A stretch of DNA of 64,000 nucleotides, from contig QRFJ01004871.1 in the NCBI GenBank assembly GCA_006176705.1, forward strand, positions 1 through 64,000, given 5' to 3'. The DNA comes from Cocos nucifera. Taxonomy: Eukaryota > Streptophyta > Magnoliopsida > Arecales > Arecaceae. The notes below the pieces were generated by a model. It was given only the letters and a program-made list of their open reading frames with translations, did not search any database and was not told the origin of the DNA. A program made the position numbers and the translations under genes. Below are positions 1-12,229 of this stretch, piece after piece. Each line of letters opens with the position of its first letter. Positions within the stretch are counted from its first letter, which is position 1.

Positions 1-1756
1 TAAAAATTTGTCATATTTCCAAATCAATAAGTTAATATTATTGACTGACCTAAAATAATTCAGACCACCATACTTTCACTGTGTACTTTGATTTAAAACA
101 CTAAAGTTTGCAAAATTTACTAAATGACTTTCAATCGAAATACTATTCTATATCGTAAATTAAGAAGGTTAAAGAATTTCAAATTCTAGGAGGAGCTTTA
201 GAGAAACTCTTAAGTCTTGTCCCCTAGTTTACCACGAGCACATCCAACTTGACTAACTGTTGAGCCAATTACCATATTCAAATTCATCATATGATCCACA
301 TACAAGTGTGAAACTCAAAGATTGCTCTAGTCAAATATCATAAAAATCTTTTCTAGCCCAAACTTTAAATAACTTCTTATGAATGAATCCTAAATTGCCA
401 CCAAAATAATTAACTTCAAGCTAGCAGTAATGTCATAGTATGACCTCATATCATATTGAGCTCCCAAATTTTCTTAAATAATGAATAAACAAATAAGCAC
501 AATGCATAATAGTATTCAATGATAAATCCTCTTACACTTAATTTGAAACAAAATTTAACAAATCAGAATCTTAAACTCAAATTACCATACCCTGAGAAAT
601 CTTGACCAGCTCATTTCACTTTGGCTATGGGCATAATAGATAAAATTTTAAGTTTATCAAAATAGCAAGCATCATAAATAATATTCAGACAAAATAATAC
701 AAAGTTATCAACAAGAAAAATAAATAGAGATATCTCATTATCTAATTCTATTCAACTCTCAACCTTTCTAGTAAGTCTTCAGAGTTTTAAAATATATCAC
801 TATTTCTATTGTGATCTTATCGCAATCCCTAATGATCTTAAACCTAGGCTTTGATAACTCTTAATCTATCATGCCTCGAACCGAGCATATGATAGATGCC
901 GCATACTTGCAGGATGAACACTACAAGTATGCAAGGCTATAGATCAAATCATAAAAAATTTTAAATAATAATAATAATAACTCTTTAATCCTTAAAAATT
1001 AATTTAATAAAAATTTAATTAATCATTTTTGATAGCCATTATCTTTATGTAATATAAGTTAATTTTTTAGCTAAATAAAATATCCAAACTAATCAAGCTA
1101 AGCTAGAAATTTAGAAAACTTAAATATCTCAAAAATTCAATTGTTGAGTTGATTATCATATTCAAATTCATCATATGATCCACATACAAGTGTGAAACTC
1201 AAAGATTGCTCTAGTCAAATATCATAAAAATCTATTCTAGCCCAAATTTTAAATAACTTCTTATGAATGAATCCTAAATTGTCACCAAAATAATTAACAT
1301 CAAGCTAGTAGTAATGTCATAGTATAACCTCAAATCAGATTGAGCTCCCAAATTTTCTTAAATAATGAATAAACAAATAATCAAAATGCACTATAGTATT
1401 CAATGACAAATCCTCTTACACTTAATTTGAATCAAAATTTAATAAATCAAAATCTTAAACTCAAATTGCCATACCCTGAGAAATCTCCACCAACTCATTT
1501 CACTTTGGCTATGGGCATAATAGATGAAATTTTAAGTTTATCAAAATAGCAAGCATCATAAATAATATTCAAGACAAAATAATACAAAGTTATCAACAAG
1601 AAAAATAAATAAAGATATCTCATTGCCTAATTCTATCCAACTCTCAACCTTTCTGGTAAGTCTTCAGAGTTTTAAAATATATCACTATTTCTATCATGAT
1701 CTTATCACAATCCCTAATGATCTTAAACCTAGGCTTTGATAACTCTTAATCTATCA
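1..1756 (-). mobile_element. Chromovirus-type leader with partly duplicated LTR end (family X, copy X1)
   Basis: AT-rich sequence matching 34387-35169 and 38050-38922 closely. Read on the minus strand it holds the LTR end and primer binding region of a Ty3/gypsy chromovirus: the stretch at about 849-862 reads as a decayed TGGTATCAGAGC-like tRNA-Met primer site followed by CTAGG, and the same site recurs at about 1733-1746. No gag or pol coding survives. The left end runs off the window. Assignment to the Tekay/Del-like group rests on the primer site and LTR style and is an inference. Confidence 0.55.
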
Positions 1757-2025
1757 TGCCTCGAACCGAGCATATGATAGATGCCGCATACCTACAGGAT
1801 GAACACTACAAGTATGCAAGGCTACAGATCAAATCATAAAAATTTTTAAATAATAATAATAATAATAACTCTTTTATCCTTGAAAATTAATTTAATAAAA
1901 ATTTAATTAATCATTTTTTTCATAGCAATTATCTTTATGTAATATAAGTCATAATTTTTCATCCAAATAAAATATCCAAATTAATCAAGCTAAGCTAGAA
2001 ATTTAGAAAACTCAAATATCTCCAA
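258..2025. repeat. 884-bp tandem duplication
   Basis: Units 258-1141 and 1142-2025 are direct copies, both starting TGTTGAG and running through the primer site region to an AAACTCAAATATCTC-like end. The other family copies (34387-35450 and 38300-39180) have a single unit, so this duplication is private to X1. It duplicates the LTR end plus the primer binding site. Confidence 0.85.
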
Positions 2026-4189
2026 ATGATCTAGCGCACTCTCCCACATCCTGAGTATAATCATGATTCATGATCTAAAAAATAAAAAAAAAAATTATAA
2101 GCTACACTAGCCCAGTTAGCAACACAACATATCAAAGTGGGGTTTTAAGCATGCTAAGCAAGTAATACCACATAATATTGATTGGGAGGAATAAATCTCA
2201 AAAACATATTTTTTTAAAAAATAATTATTTTTTTAGATACTAATACTGAACTCAACATCAAGCTATGGTGATGTAACCTAGTGGCATGGGTCTGATAATT
2301 GAAACATGTTGCACAAAATGCCAGATAACATATACCACTATTCTAATCATCGGTGACTCAGTATCGAAACTAATTTCTTGGATTACAAGTCGACAAGTCC
2401 AACGTATAATCTCCATTGGTGGGGCCATGTCATAGCCATGTTGAAAATATATATAAAAATAATTTCATAAGTTCCTCGATCAAGTTAATTTATTTCTCAA
2501 AGCAAAATAAATTTTTGAATAATAAAAGCAATACATGCTTGACCTATTTATTAAATTGAAAATAGAGAGCATAAGTCAAATTAAAATAACTAAGTATAAT
2601 TTTTCAAAGATTATTTGAAAGCACACTTGAAGCATTAGGCTACTTACCTCATTATGCTTCAAAATCTAACTTCAATCAAGTAGATTGATGCACCTATTCA
2701 AAGTCATTGAAATTCAATTAATTAGTTAATTTCTTAGAAGCTCATGAATAAGAAATTCTAAAGAACCAAAATGGATCAAGGGAGCAAAATAACCCAACTA
2801 AAGGTATGACTAGGATGGTTTTATCTAATCAAGATCACTTGAAATATAATTATTTAATAAAGATCAATAAAGATCAGATCTTGTGATAAAGACTCGAATG
2901 GTGTGGCCATATTGTTCGACCAATAGATCGATTCAAAAATCCTCTATTGTAATTAACTCAGATTCAAAACAACAGATCAAGTTCACTGGATTCATAAATC
3001 AGATAGAGAGATAATATTAGAGGAGAGAGAATTGATAAGATGGAACATGGTTGGTCAGACAATACTACCCGACATCCCGATCGATCTAATCAAAGTAATT
3101 TAATCAAATCAATATTGAGTTAGTGTATAGATAATTCAAAATAAAAATCATAGAAAATCAAATCTAATGGTATACACGAATATGGTTAAAGTGGGTGCAA
3201 GCACACTATTTGGCAACCATGGATCAAAACTTCCTTTTTCTAGGATCAGACTAGAATCATTGAAAAATAGCCCTTTACTTAGTCAATTTCAAAGAGATAA
3301 TTTCATAGAGAGAAATAATTTTAGAAAGAGAAAATTTTAGAAAAAATATTATAGAGAAAGAAATTAGAAAGTAGGTAGTGAGAGGATTAATTCTAGAGAG
3401 ATAAAGATCAAACAAAATAAGAGAGATAAAAATCCTTTCTTTCTTTCTTTCTTTCTTTTTTTCTTTCTTCTTCACCCTCTTCTTTTTTTCTTCTTCTTCT
3501 TCTTTCTTCTTCTTCATGGAAATAGGGGAGGGAAAACAACATAGGGGCGGCCACACCAATTACGGCAACTATGACCAGTGGCAAAAGCAGCTCTAGCCCG
3601 TAGCAGTCTCCGAGCATGGCCACATCTAGCGATGACAGCCAGCTCAATGAAGGAAAGAAAATTAGAAGAAAAATAGGGAAAGGTTTAGTCCCCTAACAAA
3701 TCTGGCAATGATCCATGCTAATCCCACTAGAAATCAAGCCTTAGAATTAGAGAATCTAGGAGAAGAAGGGTTGGAGATTATTACCTTGACTCCGGTGAGG
3801 TCTAGCAACCAAATACGGTAGGAATACTCCAAGCAATTCCTCACAAAAAGGCTTCAAATTCACTCTCTATTTGAGGGATTTCTAAGGCATATACCAAAGT
3901 AGTGGGAAGAAGTCTTTTTACATACAGATTGGAGATCCATGGAGGAAAATTGGAGGTCATCAAGAGCCCTCTACCTGACGGACTTGGAGAAGGGAGGAGA
4001 CTCTAGTTTGGAATCTTTTTTTTCTAACTCACGTGGGATGCATGAGTCTTTTTTTTTTTAAGGGTGGGGGGCGTGGGATAGCTAGGTGGTCCAATTAGTG
4101 GGCTGGGTCTAACAAGTTCCATCAAACCTTCCATCATCTTCATGGGTCTGAGTGTGATAGAATGATGGTCATCAAAGAGCTATTTGCAA
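1757..4189 (-). mobile_element. Chromovirus-type LTR, X1
   Basis: About 2.4 kb LTR in minus orientation. Its plus-strand right edge (ATTTGCA at 4189) is where similarity to the related copy ending at 52422 also stops, and its left edge is next to the primer site near 1740. It includes the polypyrimidine/GA tract at 3430-3530 and a conserved block at 3690-4130. To its right lies the coding remnant of another element, so it appears to have inserted there. Internal edges were set by eye. Confidence 0.6.
3418..3520. repeat. CTTT/CTT low-complexity tract in the LTR
   Basis: Pyrimidine-rich simple repeat on the plus strand (purine-rich on the minus strand). Equivalent tracts lie at 36850-36935 and 40555-40635 in the other copies of this LTR. 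It creates Lys/Glu-rich reading frames that are not genes. Confidence 0.85.
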
Positions 4190-4760
4190 TGAAGAGATCC
4201 TTGGAGGAAGCAAAAATCCAAGCCCAGTTGGCTAAGGCTGAGGTGGAGGTTGCGAGTTGAGGCATATGGAAGCCAAGGAATCCCTTAAGTCATGGGTTTC
4301 CTTGGCTTGAAAAGTGGGCAAGTTGGAGATCACTCCCCTTCAAATTCAACTAGATGAGGCCATGATCTAGTGTTCCAAGGCTGAGTATGGATGCTGCCAA
4401 GCTGAGAGTCAAGCAACCCAATTCAAGGAACATGCTACCTTATTGAAGGAGCAAGTGGCCCATGCCAAGGAGAAGGCTACCGCCATGGTGGCGGAAGGTG
4501 TTGCTCAGATTGAACAATGTGTGGCCCAAGCAAAGAAGAAGGCATCTCGAGCTGAAGAGAGGGCGGTCCAAGTGGAATAAATTGGTCCAAGTGGAAAAAG
4601 CTGCTCACCAAGCCATTGACAGCTTTAAAGAGTCTAGCACCTTCCGTAGAGAGACACTAGAGACTGGTTGGGATGTCTATTAGTAAGGCTTCAAATTGTT
4701 GCAAGGCGGAGCTAGTCAAGCACTTTCCAAATGGTGTTATGAAATGACCAATTTGCTAAT
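4190..4760 (+). pseudogene. C-terminal coiled-coil end of a retrotransposon antisense-type gene (decayed)
   Basis: The plus strand translates, across several stops, into a long Ala/Glu/Lys-rich coiled coil with runs such as LLKEQVAHAKEKATAMVAEG. It ends in a tail containing SFKESSTFRRETLE and GWDVY, then a GFKL-like segment. This is the usual end of the extra gene that many plant Tat-lineage gypsy elements carry in antisense next to their 3' LTR. In-frame stops occur near 4258, 4308, 4369, 4578 and 4681. The 5' part is missing because the X1 LTR sits directly upstream. With the tandem repeats at 6753-7035 it looks like the remains of one element in minus orientation. Family assignment is an inference. 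Confidence 0.55.
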
Positions 4761-5535
4761 GGCGACTTAGGGAGTGAGGACAGGACTTAGAATGGAGACA
4801 AAGGAGAGGAAGGACGGGGGAGGCCATTAGCTCTTTCTTTTTGTAATCCTGCCTTAGGTAGCTTGGAAGAGTGCTTGTACCTCCTTGTTAAGAAATGAAA
4901 TCCTTTACTTCCTCCTGCGTCTGTGCTTTGCATATCTACCTTATTTTTGAATGCCTTTGACTCCAAGGGTACTGCTCAGAATGAATAGACTTGTATAGTA
5001 GTTAGAATGCCTGATGAGCCTTTAGACTGGTGATACCTAGGCTAAAGCTTCAGGTCAACTATCATCCTTACTCAGGTTGGTGTTGGACCTTACATTGCAC
5101 TGAGTTATGCTCGCTGGCAACTTGCCTCCCAACCATAGTAGATGGAACGTCAAGCATTCTGACCTACTCCTCAGTCACCATATAGCCTTGAGAATATGTA
5201 GATTATATTATTCTTATTCAGCTAAAGATCCTGATGGAGAATTTTTGGATTTGTCACCTAGTGTGGACTTCTATGCTGATGTTCATGTCGCTATTAATGG
5301 GAATGGACTATCAAAGCACCGACCCCTCGAAGTGAAGCCCACAAAGAATATCTTCTGATTGGAATGAGCACCATCCAAGGCAATGATAGGTTGACACATG
5401 GTAAGAGATCAAAATGGAGACATTGGATCTTAACCATTTGTGTGTGTTATCAATAGAGGAAGAAGCAACCTGCTAGATGACAAAGTGAATTCCATCTTCC
5501 TGGGTGCTCCCCTACCATGAATACTTCCCTGCTTG
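4761..5535. other. No recognisable gene
   Basis: Mixed-composition sequence with short open frames only (for example 5107-5358). I see no domain, repeat or RNA gene. Position suggests degraded interior of the same old element. Confidence 0.4.
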
Positions 5536-5875
5536 ATTGGATTTAGGAGAAGCTAAGAGGTGTTGCAAACCTCTATCAGGGATGCCCTCGAAAAGATGGA
5601 GGAGGTTGATGAAGAACTTGCATTTCTTCGAGACCAGCTGGTGATGGAGAAGGCTGCCATTGCCCATCATTAGAGGGTAGAGGAGATGGAGGCCGAAGTT
5701 CGAGCAGCTAAATTCCACTCAAGCGAGGTGGGCCAAAGCGTGTCCACCCTGCAATGTGAGCTGGATATGGCTCACCATCGAAGTTGAAGAACTTTAGAGG
5801 CAGATAGCATGTGCGATCGATGAAAAGTGCTTCTTAGCTGGGATGGAGAGGGAGGTGATTGAGCTTTCTGATGCC
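5536..5875 (+). pseudogene. Second coiled-coil remnant of antisense-type retrotransposon gene
   Basis: Plus-strand translation gives heptad-rich sequence (DALEKMEEVDEELAFLRDQL and, after a stop near 5673, VEEMEAEVRAAKF). It matches in character the coiled coil of the antisense gene of element A (24412-25852). It is interrupted by stops near 5673 and 5785 and has no clear start. It may be a second copy of the gene end at 4190-4760 or part of the same one separated by insertion. It is not functional. Confidence 0.45.
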
Positions 5876-6179
5876 TGATGGAGATATTTCTTGTATGTGT
5901 CTCGAAGCTTCCAAGGGGAAAGCACAAGGTGGAGAGTGAATTTATTCTAGACATTATAGTTGGTGAGGGTTCGACCATCCTCGAGCTACTTATCGTCTTG
6001 GGGGTAAATCGAGGTGCAACATGGTCAAGTTGCTCTAGCAAATCTCCTCTACATTAGTTTTTTTTACTTTTCTTGTATGTAATGAAGCTCGAATTTTCAG
6101 CTAACACATTGTAATTAGAATTGTTAATATAAAGTACACCTTCTTTAAGCTCCAATGGGTGGTGTGTTAATGTCACTGA

Positions 6180-6750
6180 CATTGGATGGTTTGGCTTTGT
6201 CTGCCATTGAGGTAGTCTCTGGGCATCCACCTCCTAGTCTCGATCTCGATGATTAGTTGCACAAAGGTCGTCCAGGGCCTTGCCCATCCCTCGTATGCTG
6301 GTGGAAACATTCCAAGGCATTGCCTTGGTGTATGTTAGCCTAGGATGTTCAACCTTCAGGCTTTGAGAATTGAGTTATCCCCCATCCTACAGGTGCTTCA
6401 ATTGGATGGGTCTCTAGTTTCCTCAGTACAGTGGCCAGGCTATGCTTGGGCTGAACTATCGGTGTTGCCAGTGTGTTGACTAGGCTTCTGGGCATGGTAG
6501 CTTAAAGTGCTTGGGTTGTCTAGCTTGTGTAAGTCAGCATCTGTCAAGGCTTGGACTCGATGGCTGGAAGATAGTTGCATCATCCTGCTTGTGTAAGGTA
6601 GGAGATGAGGCTTCAAGGCATGGTAGCCTATAATGCTTAGGTTGTATTGATGGGTGTAGAGATATAATTGCTCAGATCAATGCTCTCGTACACTTAAATC
6701 ACTAAGGCTTTTCCAAGTGTAGTGGCTTATGTTCAGGCTATTCAGTCGCC
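6180..6750. repeat. Degenerate repeats related to the 68-bp array
   Basis: Recurring phrases (GGCATGGTAGC, GCTTGGGTTG, AGGCTT) at irregular spacing lead into the regular array that follows. Probably older, mutated units. Confidence 0.4.
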
Positions 6751-6752
6751 AA

Positions 6753-7035
6753 GGCCTACTATCGCATTGAGGCTTAGAGGCAAGTATGGTGGCCTAGGCT
6801 TGGGCCATTCAGCCAACTAGGGCCTACTAGTGCACCGAGGCATAGAGACAGGGATGGTGGCCTAGGCTTAGGCCATTGGGCCAGCTAGGGCCTACTAGCA
6901 TGTCAAGGCTTAGAGAAAAGCATGGTACCCTAGGCTTGGGCTATTCGGCCAGCTAGGGCCTACTAGCATGTCGAGGCTTAGAAACAAGCATGGTAGCCTA
7001 GGCTTGAGCTATTTAGCTATTTACAGCCTACTAGG
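6753..7035. repeat. 68-bp tandem array, about 4 units
   Basis: GGCCTACTAG recurs at 6821, 6889 and 6957, giving a 68-bp period, with partial units on each side. Units contain GGTGGCCTAGGCTTGGGCC and GCTTAGAGACAAGC variants. It lies just downstream of the antisense-gene remnant, the same relative place as the 115-bp array in element A. Confidence 0.8.
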
Positions 7036-7079
7036 ATTGAGGCTTACTTGTTGGTAAGGGGGTGTAGCCTAATATTGGT

Positions 7080-7877
7080 CTGCAGTTTAAAAGAACTATA
7101 TGAAACTTAAGAGAGAAAGTGAGAAGGATAGTCTAGAGAAAGTGGAAAAGATCTAGAGAGAAACTCTCTTTACTTCTTTTTTTTTCCATTTCTATGTTTT
7201 CTCTTTCTTTCTTTCTCTCTTTCTTTTCTTCTTTTTTTTCTTACCCTAGTTTCTTGGCGAAATAGGGGACTCAAGCTCTTCTAATTTTTTCCTAGAACAA
7301 AGAAGCCTTCTCACCGGCAACGACTATGGCTAGCAAGATGGGCCATGGCGGAATAGTTGGAGGCTTCCTAACTGGCAGCTGGTGATGACAACTGTTGCCA
7401 AAAAAAATCAAAGAAAAAAAATTGAATAACAGAAAAAAATTAGAGCCTCGATTTTCAAAGAAAATTTAGTGATAGCAAGCCAAAAACCATGGTTTAAAGG
7501 TTAAGGTAGAGTTTGGAGGAGCATAATCAAAGGATTTAGGTATCATTACCTTGTTTTGGGTGGTGCTTATGCTGCAATCGGACAGGCATGCTGATGGGCT
7601 TTCAAGAAGAAGAAGAGATAGAGAAGAAAACTCTAGCGAGCTCAGCATCCAAGCTCCTATCTTTGGTGTGGGATCGAAGTAAATGGTGGAAGGGCTCTAA
7701 ATATAGTTGGAAGGGAGCTAGAATTTGCCTCAATGTCGCATTTCATCTGACAATCTTGGGGAGAAGAAGACACCTTCCTTCCTTTTCTTTTTGTTCAAGC
7801 TGGTTTCTAATATTTAGGCCGATCAAATGGACAAGGCCCAGCTTCCTATTAGCCCAATCGGGCTGGGTTATCACAAT
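7080..7877 (-). mobile_element. Chromovirus-type LTR remnant
   Basis: On the minus strand it starts near 7877 with TGATAACCCAGCCCG, a start common in plant chromovirus LTRs, and has a TATA-like box in about 7697-7712 followed by a purine/pyrimidine-rich stretch ending near 7080. No second LTR or internal region is seen nearby. Subfamily differs from X1. Confidence 0.45.
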
Positions 7878-8324
7878 TTCAATCATGTAGGCACTGAGGA
7901 TCATGTTAGATATCTCATTAGCCTCATCCTCATTAGCTAGTGAGATGTGAAAGGTATTACTTACACCCCATTTTAACAATCTTGGTGGTAGTTATGAGCA
8001 AGCATCATGTGGAACTTGTTTGATGGTGTCAAAATAGATGAAAGTTACATAACACTTGCTTGACTATATAGTGCTCGGCTATGAATCATGCTAGGTGTGG
8101 AAGCACAGGATGAAGAGATAGAATTCATGGTCACACTACACATGGAATCATAGAAGCAAACTTCCAACATGACTTAGAATAGTGGTGACACAAGTAGTTA
8201 AAAGAATCAACTATCATATTATAAGTTATTTTGTTTCTTAACGTAAATAAGTGTAATCATAGTCTAGAAGAGGATCTTTCAACATCTAACTTATCAATGC
8301 ATACTAATTTATTTCAGCTTACTT
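7878..8324. other. Unassigned AT-rich spacer
   Basis: No open frame with recognisable content; no repeat partner found elsewhere in the window by eye. Confidence 0.4.
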
Positions 8325-8960
8325 GTATCATTAGTTTATTGTTGAAGAGTAGGGTTAACTTAGATTTTTACTCTCATAGTCTAGACTACACCCTATCCCT
8401 ATCCAAATTCATCATCTTCAAATAATGTTGCCAAGATAGTTATGAAAGTCCTTGAAGTCAAGGGCACCCAGACTTACATTGCTCTCATATCTTCCCTTCG
8501 ATCATCCTCTTTCTAGTTGATTTAATGCCGATGGCATGCCCGTGCATCGATCTACCCATTACTAATTGACTTGTCACTTTTTCTATCAACTAACAAGTTT
8601 CTAGGCACTCTCGGATTGGGTCAATAAGGGCAAACAAGTATCATATACTAATGATTTTAGTTTGCATGGAATTTGATAATCATGCATCATATATGCATCA
8701 TGTACTATTGATTCAGCTAAGAAATCTCTAATTCCATGTTAGGTTGATTTGCTTTCCCCACCATCTCCCCTATGACACTTGGGATACATCTTAGTCAATG
8801 ATCTAATTACATAATAAATTTAAAGAAATCTAATTAATTTTTTTAAATAAAAATAAACTAAATGAAACTTAGCAAACCTATGGGGTCAATAGGTTATTTT
8901 TTTCTTATCAAATTAGAAGCATGTGAACTGCTTGAGAAAAAATTATCACATCCCACCTCA
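8325..8960. repeat. Direct repeat, copy 1
   Basis: Closely matches 11165-11800 in the same orientation (shared landmarks: GCCGATGGCATG, AATAAGGGCAAACA, ATCATATACTAATGATTT, TTAGTCAATGATCTAATTAC). A diverged chromovirus-like LTR lies between the two copies. The second copy is also present inverted at the right end of the window. Confidence 0.8.
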
Positions 8961-10690
8961 CTAGCACCCTCGTTGCTTTCATCCCTGAATCTTGTAGCCA
9001 TTGTCAATTGGGTTGTGGCCTTAAATCCCTAGGATTCAACCAGATTCATGTCTTTCCCCATTTCTTTCTTCTATTCTTTTATACCAAGCCGGCCACCATC
9101 ATAGCTATGCTCAGGTTGTTAAGGGTCAGAGATGTTGCTGCTGCTACCACCATGGGTCACTTTTGTAGGTATGGCTAGCCATTGAGCCCCTTCTTTCCCT
9201 ATTTTCTATGAAAAAGAAGAACAAAATGAGAAATAGAGAGAGGAGAAGAAAAAAAAACTTTTTCTCTTATTGTTTCTCTCTTGATCTTCACTCTTTCTCT
9301 TTTGACATGTTTAGTGGACCATGGTCCAAAGGTGTTTTGTGGTTTTGAGTAGGAGTGGTCCTAAACTGAAGTTGTATGAGGGGTCAAGTTTCGGGCTCTA
9401 TCCCAAACTTTTATAATTTTTTACCAAATATCCTAGATGTTTATAATAGATTGGATGGTGATGATTGTCTCTATAGGTGAGCAATTGCTTGGGCAAGATA
9501 GTATTAAGTTGAACTCTTTGCCCTCAAATTCATAGACCGAGGAACGTGACATTGTTTGTTATACTTGAGCCAATCATCGGTAGAGATAAGGATTTTTCAA
9601 CATAATCATCTACATGATTATGAAAGTTTATATATAATGATTCTTCGATACGATTGATGTATATTTTTAATAGATATTGATATGTGTATTATGCATTATT
9701 AAATTGATATTGCATGGATTATGATTAAATGATGCTTAATTATAGATATCATATTGAGTAAGAAAAAATATGACTTAACATAATTGATGGGGCATGGGCG
9801 GCATGTTGACTAATCAGTTATGCAAGAAATGTGGTGTATGTATGTGTTGGATCAGTCTTAGGCCGGGGTGCAGTATTATGTTTGGCCTATAATGAGCTAG
9901 AGCATGATTATGATTAGTCTAATACCAGAAAGATAATTTCAAGGTATTAACTATACTTAATCATAGTTTTGATATGATTTTTCATAATTATAAGAGTAAA
10001 AAAAAGAAGAGTATATGAACTAGTCAGCCATGTATGAAATGTAGCATAGCAACCACGGGATGAGATATGATTTATGGTTTTTAGCCATGGGCAAAAGCAT
10101 GGCATGTATTTGTCTTTGCCTCGAACTAAAGTATAGTTGTGACTAGTACAATGCTAAAATCAAATCAAGATAATGAAATATGTTTGATTGACGGACATCT
10201 AGACTAACCGGTATATGTAAAATGTGGCATATATGATCTTAGTTGTGGGTTAAGATGTAGTTGGCAACCATAGGCGAAAATATGGTATGTGTTTGGCCTA
10301 CCATGAGCTAAAGAGTAGGTGAGACTAATCTAGTGCTGGTGTGATGATGTTGTCAGGATCTAACTTTGTTAACCAAATAATAAAAATTAATCTCACTAAA
10401 TTACTGTTGAATAGAATTGTTGATTGGTGATATGTAACATGTTTAACAGAACTATTATGATATTATTCAATATCAAATTATAGATGTATGAATCTTACTA
10501 CATTTCTATTAGCTATATATATTTGCTAAAAGATATTTTCTTATTCATGCTGGTGTGAGTATGGAGAATTCTTACTGGGCTATAAAGCTTATATCATCTC
10601 TTTCTTTTCCTTTTAGAGTTGCAAGGCACATAGTTTCGGATGGATTTGACCATGAAGTTAGAGCATAGATTTAGGCTCTTGTGGAATGAG
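8961..10690 (+). mobile_element. Decayed chromovirus-like LTR with internal sub-repeats
   Basis: Plus-strand sequence with the style of a long chromovirus LTR: a pyrimidine/GA-rich zone near 9180-9300, repeated 'GACTAATC..TATGCAAGAAATGTGGTGTATG'-like modules near 9790, 10015 and 10195, and a block near 10560-10600 (TACTGGGCTATAAAGC) like the R region of such LTRs. Ends are not resolved and no target duplication was found. Confidence 0.4.
9780..10345. repeat. Three diverged sub-repeats of about 200 bp
   Basis: Modules beginning near 9790, 10015 and 10195 share a GAC/GAA-TAGTCAG, then TGTATGAAATGTGGCAT, then TTTGGCCTA..ATGAGCTA-like order. They are diverged and part of the LTR-like sequence. 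Confidence 0.45.
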
Positions 10691-11164
10691 ATCCTCTCTA
10701 AGAGTTCAAGCATCAAATAAAGGATCTTCTCTTAATCTCTAGATGTCTCTCATGATCCTTATTGTATACAACTATTACACAATCATGGTAGGAAACCATA
10801 TAAATGATCTAGGAGAGAAAGCAAGATTTCATAAATTGAAAGACAAGGCCATAACCCATTTAATGTAGAAAATCCTTTAATGTGTGAGTAGTATGCATAA
10901 ACATTCAACAAAGGAAGATGTGTGGCATGTGCACAAGGCTTGGAAACATCATAAAATGCAAGTTATTAAGGTTGATCATGAAGGTTTGATATTACATTAT
11001 TGGAATCGAGGATGATTCATCATTGATCAATGTGATCCAAGTTAGATCTCTCAATTGAGCTCAACTAGTAGTCAATGGCATAGGTCATTTAGGGTTACAC
11101 AACACTAGGAGCATCAAATAAAGGATCTTCGGTTGCATTATAGTTATTTATTTCTTTCATAAAA
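10691..11164. other. Unassigned spacer
   Basis: AT-rich, no open frame of note. The phrase GCATCAAATAAAGGATCTTC occurs twice (about 10706 and 11104), suggesting a short local duplication. Confidence 0.4.
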
Positions 11165-11800
11165 ATAGCATATTATTTTAGTCATTTTTCTAGCTGAAGA
11201 GTAATGTTAACTTAGATTTTTGATCTCATAGCCCATGCTGCACCCTTATTCCTATCCCAATTTCTCTTCTTCTATGGGATAATGGATAACAAGTTGTTGA
11301 AGTCAAGACATCCAAAATGCACTACTCTTGTATTCTCTTTTTGATCATCCACTTTCTAGCAGATCTAATACCGATGGCATGTCCCTGCATCAATCTGCCC
11401 TTTGCCATTTGACTTGCATCCTTTCCATTAGCCCACAAGTTTCTAAGCTATGTCAGATGGGACAATAAGGGCAAACACTATCATATACTAATGATTTTGG
11501 TTTGCATGAAATTTGATACTCATGTATCATATATGCATCATATATCATTGATTGAGCTAAGAAATCCCTAATTTCATCTCAAGTTGAATTGCTTCCCCCA
11601 CCATCTCCCTTCTTGACACTTGGGATACTTCTTAGTCAATGATCTAATTACATAATAAATTTAGGAGATCTAATTAAATTTTTTTAAATTAAAAGAAAGT
11701 AAATGAAACTCAGGAAACCTATGGAGTCAAAAGTAATTTATCCTTAAAAAAAATTAGAACCATATGGAACAACTTGAGAAAAAATGATAATAGAGAGTTA
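11165..11800. repeat. Direct repeat, copy 2; left end of inverted-duplication arm
   Basis: Second copy of 8325-8960. From about 11561 onward it is also the reverse complement of the window's right edge (64000 downwards), so the left duplication arm extends at least to 11561 and probably further. Confidence 0.8.
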
Positions 11801-12229
11801 AAAACCTAAGAAAACTTACCTGCATCATTGAAGCCCCATGATAAAACCATTGCATCATAATACGATGAAACCATTGCATCATAATTCTACATATCAAATG
11901 GATATAGCACTTAAGGAGACAACATGAAATATTTAGGAGAATTCCAATAAATTTACTCTTGGCTTGTCATGGACAAGAATTAATTAAACACAAAGAGACC
12001 AAAAGATGGTATTGGCATCTTCAATCCTATGTATCAGCTTGGTGGGAAAAAGCAAAAAATGCTTCACTTAATTTGGGGATACATTAGAGTTCACCTTAGA
12101 TGGTTCACTAGTGAGCTCGATTAATTTATGTGACTTGGAGCACTATCATTAGAGTAGTCTATAGATCAAAGAATAAAGGAGCCACAAGGATACACATGAA
12201 GGATTAAGAGTAAATAAAATAGAATTCAA

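Noticed and set aside
3275..3647. Lys/Glu-rich minus-strand open frames (also 36756-37067, 40460-40747)
   Set aside because: They come from CTT/CTTT simple repeats in the chromovirus LTR, recur in each LTR copy, and match no known protein type.
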